The notes under the pieces were generated by a model. The model was not told the origin of the DNA and ran no database searches. It saw only the letters and a list, made by a program, of their open reading frames with translations. From assembly GCA_022410635.1 (NCBI GenBank), contig JAJVDF010000231.1, forward strand, positions 1,693,332 to 1,757,331: a stretch of DNA of 64,000 bases, written 5' to 3'. The translations under genes and the position numbers were made by a program. Below, in pieces: positions 1 to 11,970 of this stretch. Numbering within the stretch: the stretch's first letter is position 1; the number at the start of each line of letters is the position of its first letter. The stretch comes from Tretioscincus oriximinensis. Taxonomy: Eukaryota > Chordata > Lepidosauria > Squamata > Gymnophthalmidae.

Positions 1-190
1 AGTTTTTATTCTGTCTTTCCCGTCACATTGAAATGATGGTACCTATTCATCTATTTGCAACACTCACTTTTGAATAGCTAGGTTAACTGAAGCCAAGGCC
101 AGTATAAGGCATTCACCCCAATCCATGGCAGACATATGGACCTCGAATGAATGACCTCTCTGTGGAAAGGCCTGTCCTTAACCTCTGTGT
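1..190 (-). repeat. tRNA-derived SINE family A, partial (window edge)
   Basis: Matches the family internal words GGTACCTA, CTTTTGAATAGCTAGG and the CTCTCTGTGGAAAGGCC end. It is cut by the left edge of the window. Confidence 0.6.
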
Positions 191-570
191 CACTGCTACG
201 AATATTTCTCGGGTATTTAAAAGTAGAGAATTTTAGAGAAATAGCTGTGTTAGACTCGGTTTAGGAAGTCCAGCAAGGGAGNTTTTTTAGCACTTGGAGA
301 CTAACAGATTTGGAGGTGTATTTAAAAGAGGTTTGGACAAACCCATGGAAAATGGCACCATTACAGGTTCTAGCTCATGATGGCTGTATGATTACAGGAA
401 GGTTAACATTGAAAGTGAGTAGATACACAGAGACTTGTGAATAGTGCAAAGGTCACTATTTAAGACTTATACAGTATATGCAGTGGGTTGCCATTGTGCA
501 GACAGACTGCGGGACCACAAAGACAACAGGTCAAATTCAGCAGGACATTTATAATGCTCTTTCGTCTATT

Positions 571-780
571 CAGTGTCAGATGACCCCTTTTGGGGGGGGG
601 GGGTTTAAAACCCGGTTTTGGGACGCCTCCTGGTTTTTGCTGAGGAAAAAAAATTAAAAATTAATGTTTGTTTGTTTTTTTAAATCTTTTTTTGAAAAAC
701 AGTTTCCTCAGCAAAAACCCAGAGGCACCCCAAAACTGGGTTTCTTCTCACCCCCCAAAAGGGGTTATCGGGTCAGCCTA
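571..780. mobile_element. Palindromic hAT-like MITE, copy 1
   Basis: Family structure: TAGGCTGACCAGATGACCCC at one end and its inverse at the other, with long complementary arms (CGGTTTTGGGGTGCC, GTTTTTGCTGAGGA) around an A/T-rich centre. This copy has a diverged left end but a clear right end, GGTCAGCCTA. Small open frames inside are artefacts. Confidence 0.8.
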
Positions 781-783
781 CAT

Positions 784-1630
784 GACTGTATGTTCTTGGG
801 GCATTCCCAAAGCACAGAGCTGACAATTAACCACCCCAAACTTTGACACCTAAATATGAACTGCAGCTGCTGCTTTGTCTTGCTTTTCTTGAGTTGATCA
901 AGAGCTGAGCAAGAACAGGGTGTTCCAGATCCACCTGGCCTCTCTTTTCTTGGAGAAAGATAAGAGAAGTCCATTACAATTAGCAAAATGGCTAGACATC
1001 AAAAGTATGTGTCTGAGCGGAGCGGAGCTGCCCTCGAAGAGTCAAGGGTAGCTGAGTACAATTTGGGGCTGTTTTTACATACCTTGGGTTCCTTCTCTCT
1101 ACTCTGTCCCACATGTGGTCTTGTAAGGATTGGAAAAGCATCTGAAGGCAAATATTTGATTAATATTTTGGCTTTTAATGACATATGGGGAAGAAAAATG
1201 GGCATGCCCCCTGCATTGCCCTTTGCCAAATATTTGGTTCACTGTTTTTGTTCTAAACAAAGCAAGACCTCTGAAATAACAGATCATTGCAGTTACTTGT
1301 GATAGCCTTGGAAGTTCAAACTTCCTAGTCTGATCTGGTTCTACCAAGTGAAAACGGGAAAAGGAAGATGGGGGCTGTTCCAAAGTGCTGGTCTAGGATA
1401 GTCGCATTGCCCTTCAAAAGCAGAACCTAGGAAATGATGCAAAGACAACAATTTAACTAACTGAATTTTAATTCATGGGTTTGTTGTAATTTATGATCTT
1501 AAAATGGTCACCTTGAAGGGCCTCGTTGACCCTTTCTAAACTGGGCCTTATGCCAGATTATATCTGAGAACTGAAGTCTACCATTTGAATGCTGATGCAG
1601 ATTGTGACATGTCCCTATTTTGGGATGTAA
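784..1630. other. No feature recognised
   Basis: About 850 bp of apparently unique sequence with short open frames only; none has a known domain or splice-site pair. Confidence 0.5.
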
Positions 1631-1639
1631 TCAGGAGAA

Positions 1640-1905
1640 AGGCAAAAGTGTGGATGCTTCCTGCATGGAGGCACAGAGGTTAAGGCTTTTCGACAGAGAG
1701 GTCGGTTGGTTGAGTCCCATATGTGTGCCATAAAAAGGGGTTAGCACCCTCTACTAGCTTAGCTTCAGTCAACTTAGCTGTTCGAAAGCAAACATTTGCG
1801 AATAGATTAATAAGTTCTATTACGATATGATGGAGAAGATAGAATGCAAGCCTTTGGGCTATAAATAGTTTGCAAGCGGCTTTGAGTTCCTTTGTGTGAA
1901 AAATA
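1640..1905 (+). repeat. tRNA-derived SINE family A
   Basis: Sense copy: a tRNA-like head with GTTGAGTCCC, then AGCTGTTCGAAAGCAA, AAGATAGAATGCAAGCC and GGCTTTGAGTTCC. The poly-CTT tail is lost. Confidence 0.65.
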
Positions 1906-2069
1906 CAGCACATAAAACCTGTTCTTTTCCTCTTTCTCCTTCTTCATTTAGGGCCTGCTTGACCTGCACTTGTGTGAGAGTTATTTCCAAGATGGCAGAT
2001 CGTGGGACCAAGTAAATTCAGTCATTTCATAAAGACTGGGTTGCAGCTTTGTGTCTTTATTATTTATTT

Positions 2070-2315
2070 ATTTATACTTATATCCCGCCCTATACCCAAA
2101 GGTCTCAGGGCGTCTAACCATAGGGTGATGCACATAGCTTTTGTTGCTTTCTCCACAACAGACACCCTATGAAGTATGTGGGGCTGAGAGAGTTCTAAAA
2201 AACTGTGATTGATCCAAAATCACCCCGCTGGCTTCCTGGAGTAGTGTGGAATCNAAAGGGGAGACTACCAGATAAGAGTCCAACACTAACCACTACACCA
2301 AACTGGCTGTTTAGT
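2070..2315 (-). repeat. tRNA-derived SINE family B with L2-like 3' tail
   Basis: Minus strand: head CCAGTTTGGTGTAGTGG, GGACTCTTATCTGGTAG, body ACACCCTATG.., then the tail CGCCCTGAGACCTTTGGG and TATAAATAAATAAATA. The tail word is the same as in the L2 copies at 61.7 and 45.1 kb. Confidence 0.8.
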
Positions 2316-2325
2316 GGGTTTGAAC

Positions 2326-2790
2326 ATAAGAACATAAGAAGAACCATACTGGATCAGGCCACAGCCCATCAAGTCCAGCATTCTGTGTCACACAGAGGCC
2401 CACCAGATGCACCTGGGCATTCCGAACAGAGGAAAGCGAAATATGCTCCTGTTCATGACTCCCTGCAAATGGTATTTCAGGAGNCCTGCCTGTTGCTCCA
2501 TCCCAGAGGCAACATCCAGACATCCGTCCTAGTATCCATTTATACCCTTGGTGTCCATAAACCTGNCTAGTACTGTCTTGAAACCATCCAAGCTGTTAGC
2601 TACCACTCCCTCTCAGGAAGTAAATTCCACAAGCCGATGACCCTCTTGTGAAAAAATACTTTCTGTTCTCACTTTTCTAGGATGAAAATATGTCATCCTA
2701 TCAGGTACTCCAGGCTCCTGGTGAAAAGCCTTCTTTTCTATAGCTAAACTATAGTCAAGTTCTNTGGCAAAACTCTATCTTTTTTTTTAT
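2326..2790 (-). repeat. CR1-like LINE 3' end
   Basis: Starts with GAACATAAGAACATAAGAAG, the inverse of the tail repeat seen at 35160-35197. Continues through GGATCAGGCCACAGCCCATC and the region that, on the minus strand, encodes the end of ORF2. Confidence 0.75.
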
Positions 2791-2799
2791 TCTCCTCCT

Positions 2800-4410
2800 C
2801 CTCTTCCTCCTTCTCCTTCTCCTTCTCCATCTCTTCCTCTTCCTTTTTTCTGGCAGGATCTGCATGTCATCTTTATGGTGTCTAGCATAAACCCAAGGGG
2901 GCAAGGTTTGCCCGACTCTACACCTTATATCATGCCACCATAAGCACTCTTACTGTGCTTCATAAATAGTGTAGAATAAAGCATTTTCAAAGATCTTTCT
3001 TTGGTTTTCGAAGAGTTAATGGTCTTGTTGGTTACTTCACTGAACAAGGAAATGGACCCTTGGGCCACTCTTGTGTTCTGTGACCTCTGCCTCTCAATAC
3101 CAAAGTCCAGGAAGTTGTTTCCAGGTATAAAGATTATATAACCAAGGATTCCTTAATTGTAATTTCAATAGGGCTGGGCTATCGCTCTGCTTTCAAGGTC
3201 ACAAATGGTGCTCACTGCACATATGTGGATAGCACATTATTGCCTTAAGATTAGCGCTATTCATAATGCAGAGAAAGAAAAATTCTATGTCTATAGTGCT
3301 TCTCATGGTTGCTTTCACACAAGATTCTCCTACCCGCTGTCTTCCCAGGTCCCACCCAGGAGAAAGCTCCTTTGTCGTACAAGGAGAGCTTGCTAATGTT
3401 TTCAAACAACACGAAATATCTCTCCTTCCAACGGGAAGATACCTGGAGCTTTGGGTGTCTGACATGTCATCGCGAGGTGAGAAGACACCGGCCAGGACTG
3501 TAAAATTGTAGGTGTCTGACATGCATGGAAGTGACATCCTGGCCTTCTGTGAGTCTCCTTTCTCCAGCTCCATATTGATTTTTGAGGTAATTTGAAAGGG
3601 CAAAGTACTGTGTTATGCTAGGTTTAAACCCCATTTTGTGTTTTACCCCATGGTGTGGAAGGGATCTCAGTCTCATAAGCTGACCTTGATTGTCCCCCTT
3701 CCAGTTCACGTAGCAGTATTTAAAAAGCACAAATTCAATTGATTGTACAAGTTAGAAATTGACTGTCTACCGGACTTTTACTTCTCCAGCTATTGTTGCA
3801 CATTTCTCAGCTTGAGAAACATTTGATACTATTTTGGATTTGGCAGTGCTGTGCCTAGCTTGTGAAACAATCTTTTCCCTGAAATATGGCAGGTGGCAAC
3901 ACCATTGAGCTCTCAGTTCTTTCTTGGGATATATTTAGCGTATTATTGATGAGTTGCTCCATTTGTCAGTGGCTGGTAATAAACGAAAATGAATGAACAA
4001 CAACTTCGGGCTCTGGCAACGCTGTGAAAATAGTATCCAAAAGTTGTGAAAAGCCATGTTTTTCTTTTTCCTTTAAAGGAAGATGCTTGATTGGTCGAAA
4101 GTTTCAAATGCATATGCCCAGTGCCCATTTTTGCTCTGATTCTTAACCTTCATCAACCACACATTCAGAAACCCAGTAAATGGAGGGATACTGTTTTATG
4201 AAATTTTATTTAAATGGTGGGCGCGAATCAGAATTTTATGGTCATTACCGAATGTTTTGTACAGATAGCAGGTTCAACTTGTATGATACGGTCTCTGGAC
4301 TAATCAGAAATAAATTTTACTTACCATATTAGTTACTTACATATTAATACTGAAACAGGATGGAATGACGTTATAAAAGATTTGTTCCATTTGGAAAATA
4401 ATGGTTCAAA
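2800..4410. other. No feature recognised
   Basis: Starts with a short CTT/CTC tract (2790-2850). The rest looks unique. Small frames at 3199-3603 and 3266-3511 overlap each other on opposite strands and show no conserved features. Confidence 0.5.
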
Positions 4411-4412
4411 GA

Positions 4413-4487
4413 TCATACATGCATACATGCGTACATGCGTACATGCGTACATGCGTACATGCGTACATACATACATACATACATACA

Positions 4488-4521
<34 letters not shown>

Positions 4522-4533
4522 CATACATACATA
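4413..4533. repeat. Microsatellite of CATA/CATG/CGTA tetramers
   Basis: Starts with alternating ATGCATAC and GTACATGC units and becomes pure ACAT. It ends at the left end of a palindromic MITE. Confidence 0.9.
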
Positions 4534-4709
4534 TAGGCTGACCAGATGACCCCTGTTTTTGGATCCCTCCTGGTTTTTGCTGAGGATTTTTTTTTTCAAA
4601 AAAAAATTTTTTTGATTTTTTTTCTCTCAGCAAAACGTGGGAGGGACCCCAAAACCGGGTTTTCAAACCCACCCCCCACCCCCACAAAAGGGATCATCTG
4701 GTCATCTTA
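4534..4709. mobile_element. Palindromic hAT-like MITE, copy 2
   Basis: Inserted at the end of a CATA/CATG microsatellite, so its left flank is repetitive and no target duplication can be read. Both arms are present, meeting in an A/T-rich centre. Confidence 0.85.
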
Positions 4710-6085
4710 CAATACCACCCTACACCTAAAAATGCAAGCAGCATTTTTATTCACACTCTTCAACCCAACCTCTGATCATACCACAGTTTAAATCCAGCTT
4801 CAACTCACATTAGGTATGGATTGAGCGGAGATAATTCTCGGCTTCATTTTCTGACATTCCACTAACTGAGGCCCTTACTCATGGACGTCACGACTGATAG
4901 AACTGACCTTCCTTTGCAAGTCATAACAGACAAATAACGGGATAAGTTTGACATGTCATAAATGCCTTGTAATGGAAGCCTTGTGCTAAAGCCCCTTTTT
5001 TCTCCCCAGCCAAACCGCAGTGTTATTCCAGGCATTCAAGTGATGTGACTCCAGGAGGAGACAATGATTGCCATATGCAGGAAGGGAGGGACCTCCCCAG
5101 GACCCTCCAGCAGACCTTGCAGCCAAAGCGGGCGGTGAAGCCTAGAACAGCTAAAGTGGTTTTCCAGGATCAGCCCTACTGATCCCATAGAACGTGCTGC
5201 CTTCAGAGGACAGCAAAGCTTTGTAATGCACGCCAGGGATGATTTCCCAAAATAGAAAGCAAAATGAGAAATCAGAGTCTAGTTTGGCTTTCTTTGCCTT
5301 AAAGCCTTAGCAGGGCAATATTCTGAGTGAAAATCCACCCCAAGCTCTCCTTTTCCATACATACCTCTCATGAAGATCAGAGCCTGGATCTGTAAGGAGT
5401 AGCGTGCTATTAAATGACATGGGTATTCGGAACTAAGGCCTGGCTTTTCCAAAGGAGCCTTCTTTTGAAGCANGGATAACCTTTTTAAATTTGCTTGGAA
5501 ATAAGCTCTCCTGACTTTCTTTTGAATAAAAAACAAGGCCTGTACCGATTCCCTAGAATGCTGCACAGTAAAAAGTTTATGTGCTGTTATTTGGGGCCCT
5601 CTCTGCACTGATTGAGCCTTATTCTGGGCTGTATCTTGGAATAAGGTTCTGGTTGTAGTTGGCCAAATCCTACTCCAAAGTATATCCCAAAATAATGTAC
5701 ATTGCACAAAAATGAGTCTGGAATTACACAGGTTTTTTAATGAGTGGAAAAGTGATTCTCGCCCTAAACCCCCACAAATATTGCTGGCATGAGAAGCTGC
5801 AACTTGAACATTTCTCCTTTCCACACCCGTTAAAGTTGCAAAACTCCTAACCTAGTTTTTGTGTGATAACCTTAGTTTTTCTGATGTCTGGCAGCTTTTC
5901 ATAAGTAATAAAAGGCACGTGGGAGAGTTAAACATTCTGAAATATAACGGCCAATGACAGGGCTCGGAGCTTTGGCAGCCTTCAGAGTCCAGAGTCCTGG
6001 GTTAGAAATGGGCTAAAGGACAGAAAACAGAGGGAAGTAATAAATGGACAGTTCTCTGGGTGGAATGATGTGAGAAGTGGAATAC
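4710..6085. other. No gene recognised; degraded palindromic-repeat piece near 5610-5660
   Basis: A minus-strand open frame of 181 codons (5279-5824) lies here but has no recognisable domain and includes part of a repeat family. It is treated as non-coding. Confidence 0.45.
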
Positions 6086-6089
6086 CCCA

Positions 6090-6300
6090 GGGTTCAATAT
6101 TGGGATGGAAAGGAAGGAAAGGAAAACAAAGAAATGGATGAAACAAAGGAGCAGCAAGTGAAAGAGGGAAGAAGGAGAAAAGGGAGGAAGGGAGTGGGTG
6201 GAGGCAAAGATGGGACATGGGAGCAAGGGGGAGGCAGGGCTACAGCCCGTTGCATTACCATAATGAAACGGGCTAATTCCACTAGTTTCATTATAATTCC
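6090..6300 (-). repeat. Unclassified dispersed repeat with purine-rich body
   Basis: On the minus strand it reads GAAACTAGTGGAATTAGCCC, AATGCAACGGGCTGTAGCC and then a CCT/CTT-rich body. Related copies are at 45230-45420 (plus) and, for its first part, 51600-51640. Confidence 0.45.
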
Positions 6301-6332
6301 ACTTGCAGCTAGCTGGAAGGCAGCCATTAGAG

Positions 6333-6520
6333 CAGGGGTGGGCAATTAATTTTTCCCAAGGGGCCGCATGAGAAATTGGGGTGGTTTTAGAGGGCCGGAT
6401 TAATATAGTTAACTCAGTTCTACCCAATACTGTATATAACTCTGAGCTAAGAGGGGCGGGCCGGTCAGAGACAGTAGGAGGGCCGCATGTGGCCCTCGGG
6501 CCGCCCCTTGCCCAGGTCTG
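6333..6520. mobile_element. Third hAT-like MITE (188 bp)
   Basis: Ends CAGGGGTGGGCAA and TTGCCCAGGTCTG are inverted copies. The exact 8-bp duplication CATTAGAG flanks it at 6325-6332 and 6521-6528. The interior is rich in GGGCCGCATG-type words. These ends are of the kind widespread in vertebrate hAT elements. Confidence 0.88.
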
Positions 6521-7305
6521 CATTAGAGCATGCTACTTCTCTGAAGATGAATTTTAGGTGTGCTGTTTCAAAGCTTCTCCTATTCCTCCTGGCAAAGCTT
6601 GAAACCCAATATTGGTAAAATCTTTGTTAATAAACAGCTTCCTTTGCCTAATAAGAATGGGATGGAAAAAAAGCAACCACATTGTGTTCCAGCCTGTCCT
6701 ACATCTGCAATATCCCTAAGATAAATGAGATGCTGGGAATGCAGCTCTAATCCATATATGAAATCAACTGTCTTTGTTGTTCTTGCTTGCTCCCCTCTTC
6801 ATCTCCAACTGCTGAGTCTTTTCTCAGGCAGCCACTGGCTGGAGGCCACAATCTGAGCTGGCCTTTGCGTGATCACATCTCCAGGGTCACACGATTCCAC
6901 AGTGTTCTGTACTCAAGTGATGTTTGTGTACAACTTGACTTCTTGGGTCGTCTTTTGTCTGCCAATACAGATGTGCAACGGAGGATCCTGGTACTGTTTC
7001 CAGTGTGAAAAGGCCCTTCTGTTTTCTGGATGACTTCAAACTTTTACTCTTGAGGGAATGAATTTAACCATTGGACTGCATGTGGCAGCAGCCATGGTTT
7101 TGGAATGATTCCGGAAGATACACAAATGCCAGCCTTTACAACCAAAGAAATTCTAAATTTTAGGCAGGTTTTAAAGCAATATTTAGAATGAGTACACACT
7201 AGCCATAAGTTAGAATAAACAGGTGCTTCTTCACTGCTTTCCTGAAAATATGAAGCAAAAATACCTGGTGTACCTCAGNGGGTATTTTCTATAGTCTGGG
7301 AGCTA

Positions 7306-7470
7306 CGAAGGTAGACCAGATGACCCTGGTTTCCTGGGCAAACCCCGGGTTGGGGGTGTCTACCTCGCCCTCTTGGGTGGGGGGGTAATTTCCTCACTTT
7401 TTGCTGAGGAAAAAAAAATCAAATTAAAAAAAATCTGGTTGGGTGGGTGAGAACGCCTTTTGGCTTGGGG
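7306..7470. mobile_element. hAT-like MITE, partial copy
   Basis: Contains GTAGACCAGATGACCC and the TTTTTGCTGAGGAAAA arm, followed by diverged sequence. Only the left half is convincing. Confidence 0.5.
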
Positions 7471-7613
7471 GGATATATTTTTCTACTGTTGTATTTCTTC
7501 AATTAAAATTGCTCTGAACTTGGATTATAGTCATACAAGATTCTTTTATTTCTATTTTTGCCACATCCCTGGTTTGAGAATGAGATGTCTTCCTTTTTTT
7601 TGCTGCCCTAAAG

Positions 7614-8174
7614 CAGACTGACCAGATTTTCTGAGACCCAAACCGGGGTAATTAATATTCATGCTAATTTGCATATTCATAAATATGCAAATTACCCACC
7701 AACATGCATTCCCTTCCAAAATTCCAGCCCGAGAAATTGGTGAAGCATGTGAGAATTTTTTTAAGTGTGGGAGAATTTTTAAACTGAGAATTTCTGGAGT
7801 ACATCAGAATTTTTTAATTTTTTTACAGAGGGGAGGGTGCCTCCAGAAGCTGGCCCCAGTTGNCATAACCTCCTAGTGGTGGTGCAGTGATTTCTTTTGA
7901 AAANTTTTTTGAAGTGTGCGAGAAAGTTTTGAAGTATGTGAAAAATTGTATTTGTTACTGAGTGGAGGGTGACTTCAGGAGCTGGTCTCAGATGCCAGAG
8001 CCCCCTAGTAGTGCTGCAGTGAATTTTTGTTTTGTAAAAAAAAATTAAAAANTTTTTAAAAAAAGTTTCCTCAGCAAAAAACGGGGAAATGGCATCTGCC
8101 CCGGGAGGGCAGGGTAGACAACCCCCAACCGGGGTTCCCCCCCCCCCAAAAAAAGGGGACATCTGGTCAGCCTA
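7614..8174. mobile_element. Longer hAT-like non-autonomous element with the same ends (561 bp)
   Basis: Begins CAGACTGACCAGA and ends CTGGTCAGCCTA, with an exact 8-bp target duplication CCCTAAAG at 7606-7613 and 8175-8182. The interior is not palindromic. It carries repeated GAGAATTTTT-type words and two diverged copies of a GGTGCCTCCAGAAGCTGG-like block. No transposase frame is present. The 8-bp duplication is the main evidence for the hAT superfamily. Confidence 0.8.
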
Positions 8175-8524
8175 CCCTAAAGAGGTAGCAGAAGATTTTC
8201 CATAGATTCTCTAATGGAGATTTTTATGCCCTGCCCTGGAAGCACCATCAAAAAATGGTATCACTTCCGGTTCCTGAAACTGTCACTTCTGACTCTGTCA
8301 CCTGGGAACGTCGCTAATTTCTTGCACATAGGTGCTTTCTCTGGGGGTGGTGGGAATGTCTAGATTGGGAGGTGAATATGCAATTTGGCATGAATATTAA
8401 ATACTCCAGTTTGGGTCTCAAAAAATCTGGTCAGTCTACTATTGAGAAGGCCCCATGCTGACTCCATCTTGGTTAATACCTTTTCAGAGAAAGTCCAGCA
8501 AGGAGGCTTGTAGCACTTGGAGAC

Positions 8525-8820
8525 TAAGAAGNAGAAGAAGAACTGGGTTCTTATACCCCATTTTTCTCACCTTTCAAAGGGACTCAAAGCGGCTTACAAG
8601 GGTATTTTGCCTGAAGGCTCACATTCTGTCTTTCCCACCAGACTGCGGCGATTCCCTTTTATCTACTTGCAGTCAATTGCAATTTCTTGCAATTCTTGCT
8701 TTCGAATAGCTGGGCTGGCTAGAGCTACAGGCTAGTGGGAGGTGCTCACCCCTCCCCACGTCCAACACAGAGCTTTGAAACACGATCTCCCAGATGAGAG
8801 ACCATAGATGGCATGAGCTC
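8525..8820 (-). repeat. tRNA-derived SINE family A, with GAA-type tail
   Basis: On the minus strand it runs from a tRNA-like head (GGTTTC-type B box near 8770) to GGGTATAAGAACCCAG and a CTT tail. It is inserted in an older dispersed repeat that continues on both sides (8485-8525 and after 8815). Confidence 0.75.
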
Positions 8821-8828
8821 TCGTAGAC

Positions 8829-9012
8829 TAGGCTGGGCAGATGACCTCTTTTCGAGGGTGATGGGGGGCTAGAAACCCAGAGTGCCTCACGGTTTTTGCT
8901 GAGGAATTTTTTTTCAAAACTTTTTTTAATTTTTTTTTTCCTCANGAAAAACCAGTAGGCACCGCAAAACCAGGTTTTCACCCCCTACAAAAGGGGTCAT
9001 CTGGTCAGCCTA
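8829..9012. mobile_element. Palindromic hAT-like MITE, copy 3, nested in an older repeat
   Basis: Inserted into a copy of the dispersed repeat also seen at 22.96-23.11 kb. Comparing the two gives the empty site and a 7-bp duplication with two substitutions (CGTAGAC and TGTAGCC). Confidence 0.85.
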
Positions 9013-9380
9013 TGTAGCCATGTCTACTTCTTTAGATGCTAAGGGACCAGTGTCATGAACAGACTTTACAGAAAACTGTTTAATACTAAATGTGTGGTAT
9101 TGCAAGCAGGAGATTTTGTCTGCAGATTATAAAGCTCAACCAGGCTGGCATGGGAAAATAGTTCCTAATCCTGGAGAAAATCATCAATAGCTGTAAAATC
9201 TTCAATAGGATCAATTAGATAATTGGCAGGAATAAATGTGAGGGTTCCTGTGACTTTAGCAGCTGAAAATGATAACAGGAGTTTTATCAAGGATATAGCG
9301 AGAGCAGAATGGATCTTTAGAAAAGAAAGCATGATGTATCTTTCTACACTGATACCTTGGCCTAAATATATATATGAAAA

Positions 9381-9514
<134 letters not shown>

Positions 9515-10404
9515 GACACTTGTGTTAGCTGACCAGACTAACCATAATATCTGGCAAGGTTTCCCTGTAGCATTTTACAGACTAACAAGAAAAGGGTAGG
9601 TAGCTGTAGGAAGCTGCCCATAATGTTTTTTTGTTAACCTCTAAGATGCTAAGATAATCCCTTGCTAGATATTCTGAGCCCAAACTAATTCGACTACTTC
9701 CTTGAAGACTGACTATAATGGATAATAGGCTGATAAAATGCTGCATCTTTTGCATCTTTAATAGCTGCATAGAAAAGGAAGTTTCGGCAGATGTATCTTG
9801 TTACAGGAACGTTATCTTCCTTTCCATCTGGTCACCCTAGAATAGATTCCCCACATAACATCCAGGATAGAGTCTTGCACTTTCAACAGCTATAGAAGAG
9901 AGGAAATTTCACCAAATGTCGCTTCTAGTGCCTTATGTGTGTGTGACCATTTTTCACATTCATTAAAGGTACAAAGCTCCATCTTAGTTTTTCTCCAGGA
10001 ACCTTATTCTAGAATAAAGACAGTCAACTTTATAGCTAGTTCCTGGCCTTTCTACACTTTTAAAAAATGAATTAGTTAAGTGAGATGGACAAATATTACT
10101 ATGAGGCAGATAAACCTGATCTATCTGGGTTAGAAGACCAAACTGAGAATATGGGGGTTCTGGTACACACACTCAGTAGTAAAAGAAACAGTACCACAAA
10201 ATGCTGGAAACAAGCAAACTGCTTGAAAAGGAAAAGGATCTAACGGACCTATATATTTTCGTAAAATACATGTTAAACATGTAAGTACAGTTATACAAAA
10301 AGCAGAAAACGTGTCCACTCAGGCTCACAATTATACAACAAAAGTCCAAAACTAATATTTGCTAATGACCCAACCCATAAAAATGATAATGATTAAGGAG
10401 AAGA

Positions 10405-10670
10405 AGGAGAATTATTATTAGGGAGCTTTAATATCCCACTCTTCTCATCCAAAGAGATTCAGAGCAGCTTATAAGCTATTTTTCACCCAAAGGCTTATAT
10501 CTGACTTCCCCCACTATGTGGTGGTACCTATTGCTTTCGAACAGCTAGGTTGGCTGAAGCTAAGGCCGGTAGAGGGTGCTCTCTCCTCTCCACAGAAGAC
10601 ACTTGAGGCCTCAAACTTCAATCTCTCTGTTGAAAGACTGTTGCTCTTAAACTCTGCACCACCATGCCTC
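10405..10670 (-). repeat. tRNA-derived SINE family A, diverged
   Basis: Contains ATCCCACTCTTCTCATCC, GCTTTCGAACAGCTAGG and TCTCTGTTGAAAGAC. The tail is diverged GAAGGAGAATTATTA. Confidence 0.6.
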
Positions 10671-10688
10671 ACAAACATATGCATTATG

Positions 10689-10699
10689 TTATATATATA

Positions 10700-10745
<46 letters not shown>

Positions 10746-10782
10746 ATATATATATATATCTATATATCTATATATCTATATA

Positions 10783-10816
<34 letters not shown>
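10689..10816. repeat. Microsatellite (TATC)n with (TA)n
   Basis: A compound TATC and TA run next to a SINE family A fragment. Confidence 0.95.
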
Positions 10817-10819
<3 letters not shown>

Positions 10820-11529
10820 ATCTGGTGAGTACATCATTCCATTCAAAAAAACAAATTACATTTAGAGCATGTTTAGAGTAATCCCATTCCCGGATAAAAG
10901 TGGAATTTCTCAAAGATCCAATGGATCTGTCGTACGCTTAACAGAAATACAACTACAAGAAATGTATATTGTTGGTATCAAAGCCGGATTGGGACTGTAT
11001 TTTGCCCATGGGCTGTAATTTACTTACTTACATATTTACTTATTTATTTATTTGACTCCCCCTCTTAACTCAGCTACTTTGGGTTTTATAATAATAAAAC
11101 CAATAAAAAAAATTAATATCTTCTTAATACTACCGGTATCTATATTTTGCCTAAATATGGCCCTGGTTGATATTGGTGTTATAGCATCCAGCACCTCTTC
11201 TCTGTAAGGACTATCAAGGCAATATCAAGATTTTACTAGATCCCTCACTGCTCTTGGTGTCTGGAAGCACCAACGGTATCTGCAAGTCTAGGGCTGCATT
11301 CTCAAAGGGGTGAAAGAACCAGTTTTGAGAACTGTGAAGGGAATTCAATTCCATTCACCATTTTCTTTTGTTTCGAGCTCCACTTCGTCATCTTCACAGG
11401 ATTCACAATGGCTTGTGGACTTCACAGCTGCATTGGTTGGATAATCTATATTTGGAGTGTCCTCTTCCTGCACTCAGCTCTGCCCTTTTTTTAAAAAAAA
11501 TGCATAATTACAAAAAATCACTACAAATA

Positions 11530-11680
11530 TGCAAATATTTTGTCCTTATTCTGGGTAACATCTCGGGGCAGAGCTTGACTATCCACCTTCAGGACCTGGC
11601 ATAGTCTACGCTAGCATGTGGGTGGCAGTCTTCTTTTCTGAGGTATAGCCCAGGATAAGGCTCCATGTGGACAGGGATCC
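11530..11680. mobile_element. Palindromic MITE-like repeat, degraded copy
   Basis: Shares TTATTCTGGGTAACATC, CTAGCATGTGGG and the right end AAGGCTCCATGTGGACAGG with the family. No target duplication is readable. Confidence 0.45.
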
Positions 11681-11970
11681 TAATTTTGTGTAAAACTAGA
11701 ACCCAATCCATCCCAGAAAAAAATATTTAAAAACCACTATTGTCACCCAAAAGTTAGAACAAAATGGAGGCACAACGGTGGTGTGCAGCAGAATTTGCTC
11801 CCGCTACAGGCAAACAGTAGCCAGAGCACCGTTAACCCGAATTAGGAAAAAACTGCACTGCATCAATTTGTGCAAGAACTCTGTTTCGGCGACATGTGGC
11901 TTTGCAAAGGACACATCGTGAAAGCGCTTCCCATGTGGATTATAAAGGAACTGTGTGTGCCACGTGTAAG

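Noticed and set aside
4413..4533. Regularly spaced short repeats that could suggest a CRISPR-like array
   Set aside because: A simple tetranucleotide microsatellite without spacers, in a vertebrate genome.
5279..5824. Minus-strand open frame of 181 codons
   Set aside because: No recognisable domain, no splice context, contains an unresolved base and overlaps a degraded repeat family; length alone is not enough in 64 kb read in six frames.
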